47,636 nt of DNA from Pseudarthrobacter sulfonivorans. Lineage in GTDB: Bacteria; Actinomycetota; Actinomycetes; Actinomycetales; Micrococcaceae. The first letter of the stretch is position 1, and the number at the start of each line of letters is the position of its first letter. Made by a program: the position numbers and the translations under genes. This document shows, piece after piece, positions 32,532-40,942 of the stretch. The stretch lies in the NCBI RefSeq assembly GCF_024391045.1, contig NZ_JANFCZ010000030.1:1-47636 (forward strand), given 5' to 3'. The notes below the pieces were generated by a model. It ran no database searches. It was given only the letters and a program-made list of their open reading frames with translations, and was not told where the DNA came from.

Positions 32532-32556
32532 GTGGAGCCCACAAGATTCGAACCCT
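32532..32556 (-). other. Second tRNA-like 3' remnant
   Basis: On the minus strand CAGGGTTCGAATC followed by TTGTGGGCTCCA resembles a tRNA T-arm and acceptor end, different from the Leu-like remnants. The T-stem pairing is broken. No 5' half is present. Likely another attachment-site scar. Confidence 0.45.
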
Positions 32557-32831
32557 GACCCATCGCATGTGAGGTTGTGCCAATGTAAGTCGACCGCATC
32601 GAAATCGCCGCACTCGGCGCGACCACTAACACCTCGAATTGCCGCGAAGAAAGTCCGGACCCACACACGTGCACGCTGCCGACGACTTGTCCGCCAGCCG
32701 CCGGGACCCCAAAGACGTTCCCGCCGAACCAGCAATGTCATGTCTCCCGAAACAGAAAAATGCATGAAGAGTGATGGCAGAACCATGCGGAAGGGACCAA
32801 AATGCAGGCCGAAAAACCGCGCGTGCACAAA

Positions 32832-32852
32832 GGTGTGCACAATGTGCACACC
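32832..32852. repeat. Palindrome C (GGTGTGCAC-AAT-GTGCACACC)
   Basis: A perfect 9-bp dyad with a 3-base centre, matching the hairpins of modules A and B. A half site GTGCAC lies 8 bases to its left (32823-32828). Confidence 0.75.
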
Positions 32853-33176
32853 CCCTTTGGCCGGACAAACACACGAAGAGCGTCTTTCTGCCTGGTTCGC
32901 AGCAAGCGGCCATCCGTGGAAGATCCTCGAAGAAAATACGGCTCCGTCATGTCGTCACCACAACGCCTCACCATGAACAAGTGAAGGCCAACAACTGGCC
33001 ACCGGAACAGCAAGAAGGGACGACACATACCCCTAGATCGCAGCAAGCGGAAGGCCCGCAAGCCAGGACCCTGCCCCCGCCCCCACACACAACCGAACAG
33101 GCGACCGCGGCGCCAGGCCCAGACCGCGGACAGCGTCAGAGGGACCCGCGGAGGGTCAATGTCCACACATTAAAGC

Positions 33177-33199
33177 AAAAACCCCTCTGAGGAGGGGTT
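33177..33199 (-). terminator. Terminator behind tRNA-end module B
   Basis: On the minus strand AACCCCTC-CTCA-GAGGGGTT is followed by TTT. An 8-bp perfect stem with a tetraloop, 5 bases past the tRNA 3' end at 33205. Textbook tRNA terminator. Confidence 0.8.
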
Positions 33200-33204
33200 A
33201 TGCG

Positions 33205-33226
33205 TGCCCGAGGTGGGACTCGAACC
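33205..33226 (-). other. tRNA 3'-end remnant B (tRNA-Leu-like)
   Basis: Minus strand reads GGTTCGAGTCCCAC then CTCGGGCA. Just upstream (about 33241-33261) GGGGGAGTGGCGGAA resembles the 5' end of tRNA-Leu (GCCCGAGTGGCGGAA), but the anticodon and variable arms are missing. It is a scar or a tRNA gene with a large internal deletion. Confidence 0.6.
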
Positions 33227-33315
33227 GGGTTCCGGGCCTTGAATTTCCGCCACTCCCCCGCAAACATCCGCAATCCGGCCCAGTCCGGCACCAGTACGAC
33301 CCGATCCGAAGCCCA

Positions 33316-33345
33316 GGGTGTGCACATTGTGCACACCCTCTTTTT
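33316..33345 (+). terminator. Palindrome B with T-run
   Basis: GGGTGTGCAC-ATT-GTGCACACCC (33316-33338) is a perfect 10-bp hairpin followed by TCTTTTT. It is the longest of the three GTGCAC palindromes. Confidence 0.7.
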
Positions 33346-33540
33346 GCCTACCTTGCACCCCGTTCAGGGGATGTCCCACAGATTTTCGGACGCCGGAAGA
33401 TTCGGCCGTCTTCCCTTCGGCGGGACATGGCTCAGCCGGAATTCGACACACGAAGTTGGCCGAGCATGTCTGCGCGGACCAAGCTAGGGGTCGGGATTCC
33501 CTGTGACGACGAACGCTGCACATGGCATAACGCCGACGAC

Positions 33541-33576
33541 ACCAATACCAACATCAACACCAACACCAACACCAAG
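33541..33576 (+). repeat. Six ACCAAN hexamers in a 5' leader
   Basis: Six consecutive 6-base units (ACCAAT ACCAAC ATCAAC ACCAAC ...) end in the AAGGAG ribosome site of the next gene. The tract is unstructured and C/A-rich, a form that can favour ribosome loading. Confidence 0.7.
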
Positions 33577-33587
33577 GAGATTGCAGC

Positions 33588-33877
33588 ATGACGATCAATG
33601 ACCGAACCGAAGAAGTGCAGGAACTGCTGAACAGTCACATGCGCCGCAAGGACGTGCTGGAGCGGATCCTCTTCGAATCGCTGAATGCCGAGCCAGCGAG
33701 TCAAGAGCAGGTGAAGCGGTTCCTCACAGCTGCACCACCCGAGGTCTTCGTGCTGCTCGACGGCCTCCTCTCACCGCCCTCGCCGGCGGCCGCATGGGCG
33801 AGTCATTACACGAGAACCGAATCGTGCAAGGCTTCGTCGGCATGGCCACGGCGTGCCGGAAGCGTGACCGTCGATGA
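33588..33877 (+). pseudogene. Small hypothetical protein with a -1 frameshift
   Basis: It starts behind a good AAGGAG: MTINDRTEEVQELLNSHMRRKDVLERILFESLNAEPASQEQVKRFLTAAPPEVFVLLDGLL (about 61 residues, helical). At CTCCTCTCACC (about 33766) the sensible reading moves to the -1 frame: LTALAGGRMGESLHENRIVQGFVGMATACRKRDRR, ending at TGA 33875-33877. Loss of one base from a CTC CTC CTC run explains it. In the original frame the protein continues as a Pro/Ala-rich sequence that is antisense to the next gene. I do not recognise the family. It could be a pseudogene, a base-calling error, or a recoded gene. Confidence 0.55.
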
Positions 33878-34010
33878 GCGCCCACTGGCAGGATGCCCAT
33901 CGGCCGACGTCGGCCGCTCGTTGACGGCGAAGACCGCGGCCTTGGGTAGGCGGCCGCCGGTGCCCCCGGTGCCCCCACCAAGGGCACCAGTTCAGGTGGG
34001 ACTGGTCCCT

Positions 34011-35381
34011 TTAGGCGGCCGTCGACACCAGTTCCCGCACACGATTGGCTACTTCCTTGATTCGCTCAATGGCGAGCCAGACCGGCATCATCTGGAGCTC
34101 GGCCGTCTCGGTAGCCCCGCCGATTGGCAAGTCATCCGGTGACAGGTAAGCCGGCAGCACAAGTTCGATGCGCCACCAGTCCAGAATCGCCCTCTCCACG
34201 GACATTGCGTCGCTTCCCATCTCAAAATGTTCGAGATGCGCCACCTCCCACCCAAGCCGTTGGAAGGATCGGAGCCGGTCGGTGCCCACGCCTGTGATGC
34301 CAACCTTCAAGGCGCCTAGCCTTTCGTTCACGATCAGGTAGGTCGTCCCCCGCAGATGTGGTTTGAAGCCGCCCTCGCAGCAATATCGACATCCGCGGCT
34401 TCCCTCACCCATTACTGAAGTCCAGACAGAGGTTTCACGGCCGCAGCGGCAGAGGCATGCCCATGGCACTTTCATGCCAGGATAAGGCTCAACGGGTGTG
34501 TAACCCGCTGCGCGCACCCTGGCCTCTGCTGCGGGGGCTTTGCCTGCCCGTATGGCGGCGGCCTGGACAGGGCGCGAGCATGTCCAACACCCCCGGATTC
34601 CCAGGGCAACGTTTGTGCATGAGGGACTCACTGTGCTGCCGCACTCGAGGCACCGCGACTTCCAAGGCTTGTTCGCGCCGGGATACGGTTCGAGTGGCTG
34701 CAACTGCATGTCCTGCATGGTCTTCAGGGCCGTAGGTTGAAACTCCTGCATGGCTTTCAAGCCCCTGGCCTGTGTTGCGCACTTCGTGCACCGGGACTTG
34801 CCCTGCTTTGTGACCGTGTAGTTGGGCGTACTCTCATGTCCGCAGGTCACACAGGCGCAGAACCATGGATCAAGCCGTCCGGGGAAAGGTGCCAGCGGCC
34901 GCCAGCCGGCCGCCAACATGACTGCACTGGCACTATCTTCGGTGAGTGGTGGCCGTCCGGAGCAGGTCCGACACAGCTTTGACCTGCCTGCGCTCTGAGA
35001 CACGTTATGAAATGAGGGCGAGCTCTCGGAGCCGCAGTCCATGCACCGGCTGCGCCAGCCCTTGTGGGATCCCGGGTACGGTTCCAGCGGTTCCCAGCAG
35101 GCTGCACTCATCCCCGCGGCAGCCTTGGCCGCGTTGGCAGCCGCTTTGGTGCTTTGCGTGCGTTGCTCTGCCGCCACTCGTTTTGCCGTATAACACGGGC
35201 ATGAGTCGCGTGGCGCATGTCCCCGTTCCACAGGATCCAGACGAAGTGTGACTTCCTGTCCACACTCCAGATGCACCGCCCGCCACGGGCCCATGATCTT
35301 GCCTGGATAGTCCTCTACGGCCTCATAGCCGCATTTGAGCAGCCGTGCGGTGGCTGTTTCGTTGGTCAAGCGGCGAGGCAC
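34011..35381 (-). CDS. Five-fold zinc-finger repeat protein with GIY-YIG-like C-terminus
   Basis: 456 residues, GTG start with AAAGGA six bases upstream. Five tandem units of about 45-65 residues each have the form [GW]xPLxPYPGxxxxW.xxCxxCGxExxPxxxxVxxGxxxCxxC: near residues 18 (partly degenerate), 95, 158, 229 and 296. Each later unit has two Cys pairs, as in treble-clef or zinc-ribbon fingers. The C-terminal domain (about 345-430), TTYLIVNERLGALKVGITGVGTDRLRSFQRLGWEVAHLEHFEMGSDAMSVERAILDWWR, has the Y-L-I / V-G-I strands, the Arg and the Glu (VER) of GIY-YIG/T5orf172 nucleases. It sits 205 bases downstream of jetD on the same strand. Predicted nucleic-acid-binding nuclease; function unknown. 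Confidence 0.72.
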   Translation of the reverse strand: MPRRLTNETATARLLKCGYEAVEDYPGKIMGPWRAVHLECGQEVTLRLDPVERGHAPRDSCPCYTAKRVAAEQRTQSTKAAANAAKAAAGMSAACWEPLEPYPGSHKGWRSRCMDCGSESSPSFHNVSQSAGRSKLCRTCSGRPPLTEDSASAVMLAAGWRPLAPFPGRLDPWFCACVTCGHESTPNYTVTKQGKSRCTKCATQARGLKAMQEFQPTALKTMQDMQLQPLEPYPGANKPWKSRCLECGSTVSPSCTNVALGIRGCWTCSRPVQAAAIRAGKAPAAEARVRAAGYTPVEPYPGMKVPWACLCRCGRETSVWTSVMGEGSRGCRYCCEGGFKPHLRGTTYLIVNERLGALKVGITGVGTDRLRSFQRLGWEVAHLEHFEMGSDAMSVERAILDWWRIELVLPAYLSPDDLPIGGATETAELQMMPVWLAIERIKEVANRVRELVSTAA

Positions 35382-35586
35382 CTGGGTCCTTTCGGCGGGA
35401 CTGTAGCGGGTGTCCGGATTCTAACGGGATGGACCGACATTAGTTGTGAGGGCAACTGGCGTAGAAGGCATGGAGGTGGGGGCGTTGCCCTTCGCAGGGA
35501 TCCATCCTGACAAGGCCACCCGGTATGGCCCGTCGGGCACGGTTCCGGCGGTCTGCACCTTCGGGCGCCGAAATACTCCGTAGAGG

Positions 35587-36774
35587 TCAATGAGCGTCGC
35601 GGCTGGCCATCCTCCTGCAGACCACCTCGACTTTTTCCAGCGCCCTGGCGAGGGGGATCCGTTCCTGCTCGACGCGCGGGTGGCCGGTGTGCTGCGGATC
35701 GAGGAGACGCAGGTACACCTCCCTTTCTTCTGGGCGGAGCCTCTCCGCCGGCCTCGGGCTGCCGGACTGGAGCGCCCTGCCTGTTTGGTCCAGGTCGGTG
35801 CCGAAGATCTCGTAGGCCTCGTAGTCCTCCGGGCCCATGAGGATCGAGTCGATGTCGCGGCCGAAGTCGGCCCGGTAGCCGTCCAGGATCTCGTAGCCGT
35901 CGCGGTCGATGTCGCCCCAGTACACCAGCACGGGGGCATCACGGATCCACGGGAATGATGCGGGCGTCTTCCCGCCCTTGCCGACCCCCTCAACAGAGAT
36001 GCCGCCAGCCAGGGCCGGGAAGTGGATTGCGGTGTCCTTGTTCTCCGAGATGACCACGACCTCGGGCAGGTAGGCCGGTGCGAAGCTGTCGCCGGCCGTC
36101 GCCGAGTCGTGGACACGCCCGCCGGCGGCGAGGTGGCCGGGGTCGAGATAGGTGAAGTGGATTCGGGGCGGGTGGCCCGGCAGCAGGCCGAGGTCCTCGA
36201 GCCCGGTGAGCGCCTGAACCCCGCGGCGGTGGGACTGCAGCCACTTCGCATGGACGCCCGGGATCGGGACCTGGCGCGGGGTCACACCGAGGTTGGCGCG
36301 GCCAGGGTCCCCCCGGTACCAGTCAGCGACAGACAGGAGCAGCCCGAAATCGACCTCCCCGTATGCGTCGAGGGTACGGAGCGTCTTCCCGACGTCGTCC
36401 AAGGGCGGATACTTATCACGCAGGACGCCGAGCCGCAGGCGGGCACGGGCGAGCCTGTCGGCCCAGTCTCCGGCTGCGAGGGCCGCGGCATGGTCGATGG
36501 ATACCACCCGCGCGTGGGTGGGAACCAACTGCGTTGTCCCGCCTTTTGCTGTGCGGTTCTCGTAGTCGAGGACTACCTCGTGTGCCTTTGCCCAGTCCTG
36601 CAATTGCACCGTCTGTGCGTGCACCGCGGAGTAGTCGGCCCGAAGGTCTGCTGCCGCCGGCCGGCCCAGGGCGAAGGCATGCGGAAACGCAGCCTCGTCC
36701 CCGACGAGATGGCTATGCCACTTCCCGCTCAGCCGACGGCGGATGTCTTCGGTTACGGCCTGCGTTGTCTTCAT
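35587..36774 (-). CDS. jetD: Wadjet nuclease subunit JetD (Toprim/topo VI-like)
   Basis: 395 residues, DUF3322/DUF2220 type. The C-terminal Toprim-like catalytic core shows VVVISENKDTAIHFPAL (Glu and Lys near 240) and VLVYWGDIDRDGYEILDGYR (DxD near 286-288), which bind the metal for cleavage. The N-terminal half (QAVTEDIRRRLSGKWHSHL...) is the arm and cap region that contacts JetABC. In Wadjet systems JetABC extrudes loops on small circular plasmids and JetD cuts them. Its ATG overlaps the jetC stop (ATGA). It is last in the operon and appears intact. Confidence 0.93.
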   Translation of the reverse strand: MKTTQAVTEDIRRRLSGKWHSHLVGDEAAFPHAFALGRPAAADLRADYSAVHAQTVQLQDWAKAHEVVLDYENRTAKGGTTQLVPTHARVVSIDHAAALAAGDWADRLARARLRLGVLRDKYPPLDDVGKTLRTLDAYGEVDFGLLLSVADWYRGDPGRANLGVTPRQVPIPGVHAKWLQSHRRGVQALTGLEDLGLLPGHPPRIHFTYLDPGHLAAGGRVHDSATAGDSFAPAYLPEVVVISENKDTAIHFPALAGGISVEGVGKGGKTPASFPWIRDAPVLVYWGDIDRDGYEILDGYRADFGRDIDSILMGPEDYEAYEIFGTDLDQTGRALQSGSPRPAERLRPEEREVYLRLLDPQHTGHPRVEQERIPLARALEKVEVVCRRMASRDAH

Positions 36775-39700
36775 GCTCCGCCCCCGGCTCCAGGGTCGTC
36801 GGGGAGATCGCTGATGTACGAGTACCCCCGCGCGTTTTTGGTGACGGTCAGGAGCAGGTCCATGTGCGGCTCAAGCGCCGTGACCTTGTCCAGCGGGGCG
36901 CCGATGATGAGCTGAAACCCCAGGTTCTGCCAGGCCCGGACGGACCGGCCCGCGAACTCGCTGTCCGCCTTCACGAACCCCTCGTCGAGGAACACCGGAG
37001 CGAACGTGGGCCGGGAGCGGGTCTCGTCCCCCAGCTGATAGCGCAGGGCCGACCCGACGACGAAGGCCACCAGTTCCTGGGTTTCGCCGCCGGACTTGTC
37101 AACCAGCCAGTCGTAGGTGGCGATCTCGCGGCGGGTGTCCTTGTCCAGGCACGCCGCGGTGATGACGACGTGCTGGCGCACATCGAGGTAGCGGTCGCGC
37201 TGGGACGTCGAGGATTTGGTGTGGCCCTCCGGGATGCGGATGCGGGCCATGAACTCGCTCAGCTTCTTGAACCTCGCCTCGATCTGGTCTTCGGTGAGCT
37301 CCAGGGCCAGGCCCGAGGACAACTCCCGCAGGCCGCGGCGGAACTTGCCGAGGTCTTCGCTCTGAAGCCGGCGGAGGCTGATCTGAAGCACGCCGCCTTT
37401 GTTCCCGAACGGCAGCGTTTCCAAAATCCTGTTGATCGGCAGGAGACGGTCCTCGATGTCTGCCAGGGCGGTGTCGAAGGCGTCGTTGAGCCGCAGCAGG
37501 TCATCGCTGGACCACGCAGCTAGTTCACGCCGCCACTTGTTGCGGCGTTCATAGAGCCCCTCGGACTGGATCCGGTCGAGGATCTCGCGGTAGCCGTCGG
37601 CCGAGTCGGCGGTGGTGCCCAGATTGTTCTCGGTCCAGTTGCTCTTGTACGCCTCGAACATGGTCACCATCGCGTTGGTCGCACTCTTTGCGTTGCGCCG
37701 GGCAGCCTCGGATTCCTCCCTGAGCCGCCTGCGCAGGGCTGTGATGCTCTGCTCGAATGACTTCAGGCTCGTGGCCTCCCAGTTGCTGGTGAACAGCTCG
37801 TCCAGGTACTCCTGCTGGGCCTCGGTAACCGTGGCCGTCTGCCGGTCGACAATGTCGTCCGCCGCGGCCTGCACGGTGTCCTGCCGCGTCACAAGGGAGC
37901 TCCAGTCGGGCTGCAGCTTCTCCAGATCACGTTCTGCCAGCACCCTGTCCCGGTTCGCCTGCCTGTGAAGGGGCCTGATGCGCTCACCCTCGGCTTCAAG
38001 CGCATCGAGGATCGCGTTGGTGGTCCGCAGCCCGCGGATGGCGTCCTCAAGCTCTGCGATCTGCCGGTCGATACCAAGGTGGTCGATGGCGGCCCAGTTG
38101 CTGTCCTGGACGAACAGGTGAGCGTCCCGCTGCCGCCGCAGGTCGGCCCGGCTCTCCAGTACGTCCCGGACTCGGACGTTGGTCTCGACGATCTCCGGCT
38201 CCAGCTCGGCCAGCAGCTCCGCGATGTCCTTGAGTCGGCGTTCGTTGGAAAACCCGATGATGTTGCCCTCACCTGATTCTCCATGGGCGCCCCGGTCCCC
38301 CGAACGGGTCTGCCCGGACTTAGTCACCCGCGGCCCGGCGCCGGCCAGTGCTGCCGCGTCGGCCACGCACAGGTGGTCGATGCCGCTGCCCGCTACCCGG
38401 TCCTGAACCCAGCGTGAGAACGGCGAGTCCAGGAACGCGAGCTTGCCCGAGATCCGGGTGGGGTCTCCGCGCCAATCCTCGTGCTCGGCCAGGGTCACTG
38501 CCTGGTACTGGATGCGCGGCCTGATCGTAACTCCGTCGATGGCTTCAGACAGCCGGTCACGGGTGTGACGGTCGACCAGCACCGTCCGGGCGAGGCCGCC
38601 GAGCGTCGTTTCGATCGCTTTGCGCCAGGTCTCCTCCCCCGGCAGGAGATCAATGAGCTCCGCGACGAACGGCAGATCACGCATCGGATCCAGGCCCGCC
38701 GCCTCTGCCATCCGCAGCCGGGCGTTGTGCAGCCCCCGCGGGACCATCCCGGTTCTGCCTGTGAGGGATGCCGCCTCCTCCATGAGGTCCGTGCGACGGG
38801 CCGTGAGCGGAGCCAGGACCTCACGGGCACGCCCTTCCTGCTCGTCCAATGCACTTTCGCGGGCACCGAAACCGGACAGGAAGTCGGCGGCGGCGGATTG
38901 CGCCTCGGCGAACTGCCCGGCCGTCTCGGGCACAACGAGGTTGATGGCCTCGGTCTTCATCTGGAACTTGAGATTCGCCTGGTAGACCGCGTCGCGGCTG
39001 CTCTCAAGGTCCGCAATCTTGAGGCGGCGTTCCTCGATCGCGCTACCGCCATTGGCGTCCTTGTCCCGGGCAATCTGTACAAGGCGCGCCCCGTACTCGG
39101 ATTCGTCGGACTGTGCCTGGGCGAAGGCGCGGCTGGCCGCGGCGTGGTCGCGGCGGTTCGCCAGCACCGCGTCGTCAAGAAGGCCGCGTTCGGCGCGGAG
39201 CTTCCACAGGCGGAACGATGAGGGTCCATCGTCGTCGGCGCCGAAGTGGCGGATCAGCAGTTCCCTTGCTTCGGCATCCGCCAGCTCCGTCTGGAGGGCG
39301 GGAAGGCGCTGCAGGACCTTGACCTTGTTGGCTTCATCCACCATCTTCGAGTACGACGCCTCCAGATTGGCGAAATGCAGAATCGCCTGGTCGGCGGCCT
39401 GGTACGTAACGGGTTCCTCCAGCACCATCGTCTTGTACAGCCCGTCCACCCGTTTGACCTCCATCCCGGCCTGGAGACGTGCGAGAAGCCGCATGGCTTT
39501 GCGGCCGCCGTCGGCGCCGCCGATGCCGAGGCGGGTGTGCAGGGTTCCTTCAAATTCCCAGAAGGTGTTGAACGTCGCCAGCCCCGGTACGGCTGCCTTC
39601 AGTGCCCGCTTGTCGAAGCGGCTGGCGGCCAGCGGCGCGAGCTTGGACGTGTCGAAATAGCCCTCGTAGGCGGCGAAGGTCGTGATGACGTCGCCGTTGA

Positions 39701-40163
39701 CGGACGCGCCGGCCTTGACGAAGTAGATTCGCATCGCCGTATAGCGCCGGCCCTGATCGTTGACGAAGGTCGCGGCCAGGGCACCCCAGACCGGCGTCAT
39801 GCCGGCACCGCGCAGCACCAGGTCGAGCATCTCGTCGGAGCCGTCGACCCGGTTGGCGTCCATCTTGCCGCGGAGGTAGGTCAGCAGGTTCCGCTGCTCC
39901 GCCGACCGTGCCCGGCCCCCGGCGTCGTTGGATGCCCCGTTGAACGGAGTGTTGGAGGGCATCATCAGGGCGATGTAGGCATCCAGGACCGTTGACTTCC
40001 CGGTGCCGCTCGCTCCGGACAACAGCGTGGATCCTGGTGAAAACCGCACCTCGGTGCGGCCGTGGAAGCCGCCCCAGTTCACCATCTGGAGGGCCTCGAC
40101 CCGCCATTGGGCGTGCTCCGCCGCGGCTACCTGCAGGTCGGGTATTTCCAGTTCGAGGGTCAT
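36771..40163 (-). CDS. jetC: Wadjet SMC-like ATPase JetC
   Basis: 1130 residues, SMC/MukB-like. Walker A is GASGTGKST (about residues 50-58) after FSPGSTLLS. Two long coiled-coil arms (about 260-470 and 640-900) flank a hinge region around 480-600. At the C-terminus the ABC signature is in KSGGETQELVAFV (about 1022) and Walker B in APVFLDEGFVKADSEF (about 1056), followed by LGFQLIIGAPLDKVTALEPHMD. It is the motor that extrudes DNA loops. A four-base overlap at each end couples it to jetB and jetD. The frame is uninterrupted over 3.4 kb, so the system is probably functional. Confidence 0.95.
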   Translation of the reverse strand: MTLELEIPDLQVAAAEHAQWRVEALQMVNWGGFHGRTEVRFSPGSTLLSGASGTGKSTVLDAYIALMMPSNTPFNGASNDAGGRARSAEQRNLLTYLRGKMDANRVDGSDEMLDLVLRGAGMTPVWGALAATFVNDQGRRYTAMRIYFVKAGASVNGDVITTFAAYEGYFDTSKLAPLAASRFDKRALKAAVPGLATFNTFWEFEGTLHTRLGIGGADGGRKAMRLLARLQAGMEVKRVDGLYKTMVLEEPVTYQAADQAILHFANLEASYSKMVDEANKVKVLQRLPALQTELADAEARELLIRHFGADDDGPSSFRLWKLRAERGLLDDAVLANRRDHAAASRAFAQAQSDESEYGARLVQIARDKDANGGSAIEERRLKIADLESSRDAVYQANLKFQMKTEAINLVVPETAGQFAEAQSAAADFLSGFGARESALDEQEGRAREVLAPLTARRTDLMEEAASLTGRTGMVPRGLHNARLRMAEAAGLDPMRDLPFVAELIDLLPGEETWRKAIETTLGGLARTVLVDRHTRDRLSEAIDGVTIRPRIQYQAVTLAEHEDWRGDPTRISGKLAFLDSPFSRWVQDRVAGSGIDHLCVADAAALAGAGPRVTKSGQTRSGDRGAHGESGEGNIIGFSNERRLKDIAELLAELEPEIVETNVRVRDVLESRADLRRQRDAHLFVQDSNWAAIDHLGIDRQIAELEDAIRGLRTTNAILDALEAEGERIRPLHRQANRDRVLAERDLEKLQPDWSSLVTRQDTVQAAADDIVDRQTATVTEAQQEYLDELFTSNWEATSLKSFEQSITALRRRLREESEAARRNAKSATNAMVTMFEAYKSNWTENNLGTTADSADGYREILDRIQSEGLYERRNKWRRELAAWSSDDLLRLNDAFDTALADIEDRLLPINRILETLPFGNKGGVLQISLRRLQSEDLGKFRRGLRELSSGLALELTEDQIEARFKKLSEFMARIRIPEGHTKSSTSQRDRYLDVRQHVVITAACLDKDTRREIATYDWLVDKSGGETQELVAFVVGSALRYQLGDETRSRPTFAPVFLDEGFVKADSEFAGRSVRAWQNLGFQLIIGAPLDKVTALEPHMDLLLTVTKNARGYSYISDLPDDPGAGGGA

Positions 40164-40942
40164 GCCTTGTCTTTCCCGAGGTCGGTCAGCAGGTCAGGTT
40201 CATCGTCTTCTTCAACTCCGTCGTAGTCGGTGCCGTCGCTGGGGCTGTCACGCTCCGGCGCGGTGCCGTTCTGCTCCACGAGCCACGTCCACAGAGTGCG
40301 CAGCTTCTCGACCGGCATGAGGATCTCGATGATGGGAGAGATCCGGAACCTGTCGGGGTCGGCGGTCTTCAGGAGCAGGCCGGCCGTGGCCAGCCCGTCA
40401 ATCGCCTTCAGCGTGCGTTTCTGGTCCATGGCGCGGTGGGTCGTGTGCTCGGGGCGCTGGTCGGCCACTTCATCGAGCAGCGTCTGACGGTCCACAAAGA
40501 CGAAGTCCTCGCCCTCCTGACGCTGGGAGAAGAGCCTCTGCCGCAGGTAGACCATCATGATGGTCTCCTCTTTCGTGTGGGACACGTCCCGCAGCAGCGA
40601 CGGAAGCGAATCACCCGTCTCCGACACCGCCTGCCGTTTGAACACGATCTGGTGGCCCCGGTCGATGAAGAGCTCGAAGAACAGCTCGTTGAGGCGGCCC
40701 CGGATCACGTCCTCGTTGGCCAGGAGAACCTGCCAGTGGTCGGGGTGACGCTCCGCCGAGAGGTAACGGTGCTTCAGGAGCGCATGGAGGCATCTGCGCT
40801 GGTCCGGGAACAGGGTCGAAGCATCGCTCTCGAACATGGACAGCGAGCTCTCCGCGCCGTCCTCGTCCCCGGCCGGCGGGTCCTCGGACAGGAAGTCCAG
40901 GGGGTCCACGGAGTCTTCGTCGATCTCGGCGACGTCCGTCAT
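40160..40942 (-). CDS. jetB: Wadjet subunit JetB (DUF4194, MukE-like)
   Basis: 260 residues, the DUF4194 kite-type (winged-helix) subunit. Visible parts: an acidic N-terminus (DVAEIDEDSVDPLDFLSEDPPAGDEDGAESS), then FPDQRRCLHALLKHRYLSAERHPDHWQVLLANEDVIRGRLNELFFELFIDRGHQIVFKRQA, and YLRQRLFSQRQEGEDFVFVDRQTLLDEV. It bridges JetC heads with JetA. It overlaps jetA and jetC by four bases each. The acidic tail at the C-terminus (DGTDYDGVEEDDEPDLLTDLGKD) is unconserved. Confidence 0.92.
   Translation of the reverse strand: MTDVAEIDEDSVDPLDFLSEDPPAGDEDGAESSLSMFESDASTLFPDQRRCLHALLKHRYLSAERHPDHWQVLLANEDVIRGRLNELFFELFIDRGHQIVFKRQAVSETGDSLPSLLRDVSHTKEETIMMVYLRQRLFSQRQEGEDFVFVDRQTLLDEVADQRPEHTTHRAMDQKRTLKAIDGLATAGLLLKTADPDRFRISPIIEILMPVEKLRTLWTWLVEQNGTAPERDSPSDGTDYDGVEEDDEPDLLTDLGKDKA

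Larger units (their letters stand above)
32388..33204. other. Non-coding island segment with tRNA-like scars
   Basis: About 800 bases without a supported gene; open frames here are artefacts of tRNA antisense and palindromes. It holds another tRNA-like 3' end (32532-32556), palindrome C (32832-32852) and the terminator of module B. Confidence 0.6.
33205..33345 (+). repeat. Module copy B: tRNA end to palindrome (direct repeat with 29092-29233)
   Basis: Aligned in direct orientation with copy A over its whole length. Together the copies bracket the HTH/NTase pair and the DUF4236-HIRAN gene. Confidence 0.75.

Noticed and set aside
33205..33290. A functional tRNA-Leu gene at module B
   Set aside because: A 5'-like GGGGGAGTGGCGGAA exists but the anticodon and variable arms are missing and acceptor pairing fails except for GAG.
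33760..33780. Programmed -1 frameshifting at CTCCTCTCA
   Set aside because: There is no classical slippery heptamer or obvious downstream structure; a one-base loss in a CTC run is simpler.
35421..36251. A 276-residue open frame overlapping jetD in another frame
   Set aside because: Arg/Thr/Ser-rich shadow of jetD with no ribosome site or domain.
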